DNA of 64,000 nucleotides from Mycobacterium sp. (lineage in GTDB: Bacteria > Actinomycetota > Actinomycetes > Mycobacteriales > Mycobacteriaceae): assembly GCF_002863225.1 (NCBI RefSeq), contig NZ_PKEK01000022.1, forward strand, positions 59,025 through 123,024, written 5' to 3'. Positions within the stretch are counted from its first letter, which is position 1, and each line of letters opens with the position of its first letter. Both the position numbers and the translations under genes were made by a program. Below the pieces are notes generated by a model that did not search any database, was not told the DNA's origin, and saw nothing but the letters and a program-made list of their open reading frames with translations. Positions 63,879 to 64,000 of the stretch are shown here, piece by piece.

Positions 63879-64000
63879 TGTCAATGGACAGCTGAAACTG
63901 CCCGTGGGCGGACGTGAGAAATGCCTGTAGGTGGCCGTTAAGAACTGCCCAGTGGCGGACACGAATCTGCCCATGAGGGGTGCATCCGCCACCGGTCGGT
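63879..64000. mobile_element. Terminus of an IS21-family insertion sequence, partial
   Basis: The sequence starts TGTCAATGGACAGCTGAAAC and carries repeated blocks: AACTGCCC at 63896, AACTGCCC at 63943 and ATCTGCCC at 63965. The first two extend to 22 nt with 17 matches (63896-63917, 63943-63964). A TGT start with multiple short terminal repeats is typical of IS21 ends. The transposase genes and the other end are beyond the window. The boundary is placed at the TGT and could shift by a few bases, because the target duplication cannot be seen. Confidence 0.65.

Noticed and set aside
63879..63992. Upstream GTG start of the methyltransferase frame at 63992
   Set aside because: The residues before FFHWELDYA translate IS21 terminal repeats, so this N-terminus is not part of the enzyme.
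1..64000. CRISPR array, rRNA genes, riboswitch or integrase gene
   Set aside because: I looked for regularly spaced direct repeats, rRNA motifs and tyrosine or serine recombinase motifs and saw none.

Overview
The window is chromosomal DNA from a Mycobacterium, most likely a non-tuberculous species. Most of it is G+C rich (about 70% in a hand-counted 60-base sample at 37201-37260). The left end carries the mycobacterial menaquinone locus in the order known from M. tuberculosis (bpoC, menD, Rv0556-like, mgtA, menG, menJ, grcC1, htpX, gpsA, Rv0565c-like, YajQ, tRNA-Tyr), with extra genes inserted. The genes galT-galK (Rv0618-0620-like), an Rv0584-like GH92 mannosidase, an Rv2531c-like decarboxylase and an Rv3211-like RNA helicase also belong to the mycobacterial core.

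Layout. 1-10.4 kb: menaquinone biosynthesis (menD, menG, menJ, grcC1), the glycolipid mannosyltransferase mgtA, a DsbA-like exported protein and htpX. 10.6-16.7 kb: an orphan HicB-like gene, gpsA, a four-gene operon that looks like a type VII secretion accessory cluster, a Baeyer-Villiger monooxygenase, YajQ and tRNA-Tyr. 16.9-29.3 kb: accessory metabolism (decarboxylase, nitroreductase, metallo-hydrolase, phosphotransferase, hydrolase and TetR with shared candidate operators, ferritin-like protein, WS/DGAT-like protein). 29.5-32.7 kb: a transglutaminase-like protein and three adjacent GAF-ANTAR regulators. 32.7-38.4 kb: fatty-acyl-AMP ligase, potassium channel, hydrolase and FUSC transporter. 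38.4-45.7 kb: galTK, a RES/Xre toxin-antitoxin pair, a DEAD-box helicase and a YbhN/MprF-like membrane protein. 46-51.6 kb: a SAM methyltransferase, a DUF1254 lipoprotein and the GH92 enzyme.

From 51.8 kb to the end lies a probable defence island of lower G+C content. It has a PIN-like protein, a decayed small gene, and a tightly overlapped operon read leftward: an Eco57I/PglX-type DNA methyltransferase, a 2084-residue DEAD/DUF1998 helicase with a Vsr-like nuclease region (DruE/DISARM-like), and a UvrD-family helicase with a RelE/ParE-like N-terminus. The methyltransferase reading frame is cut at its 5' end by what looks like the terminus of an IS21-family element running off the window. This gene set does not match the Druantia or DISARM types I know and is the best candidate for an undescribed system here.

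Two genome-wide signals stand out. One is a family of intergenic palindromes with a gatatcac/gtgatatc core and a shared gctgtgactca terminus (10.5, 22.4 and 45.9 kb, plus a variant at 40.5 kb). The other is a set of TANNNT -10 boxes placed 6-7 nt before start codons, pointing to leaderless mRNAs for at least nine genes.
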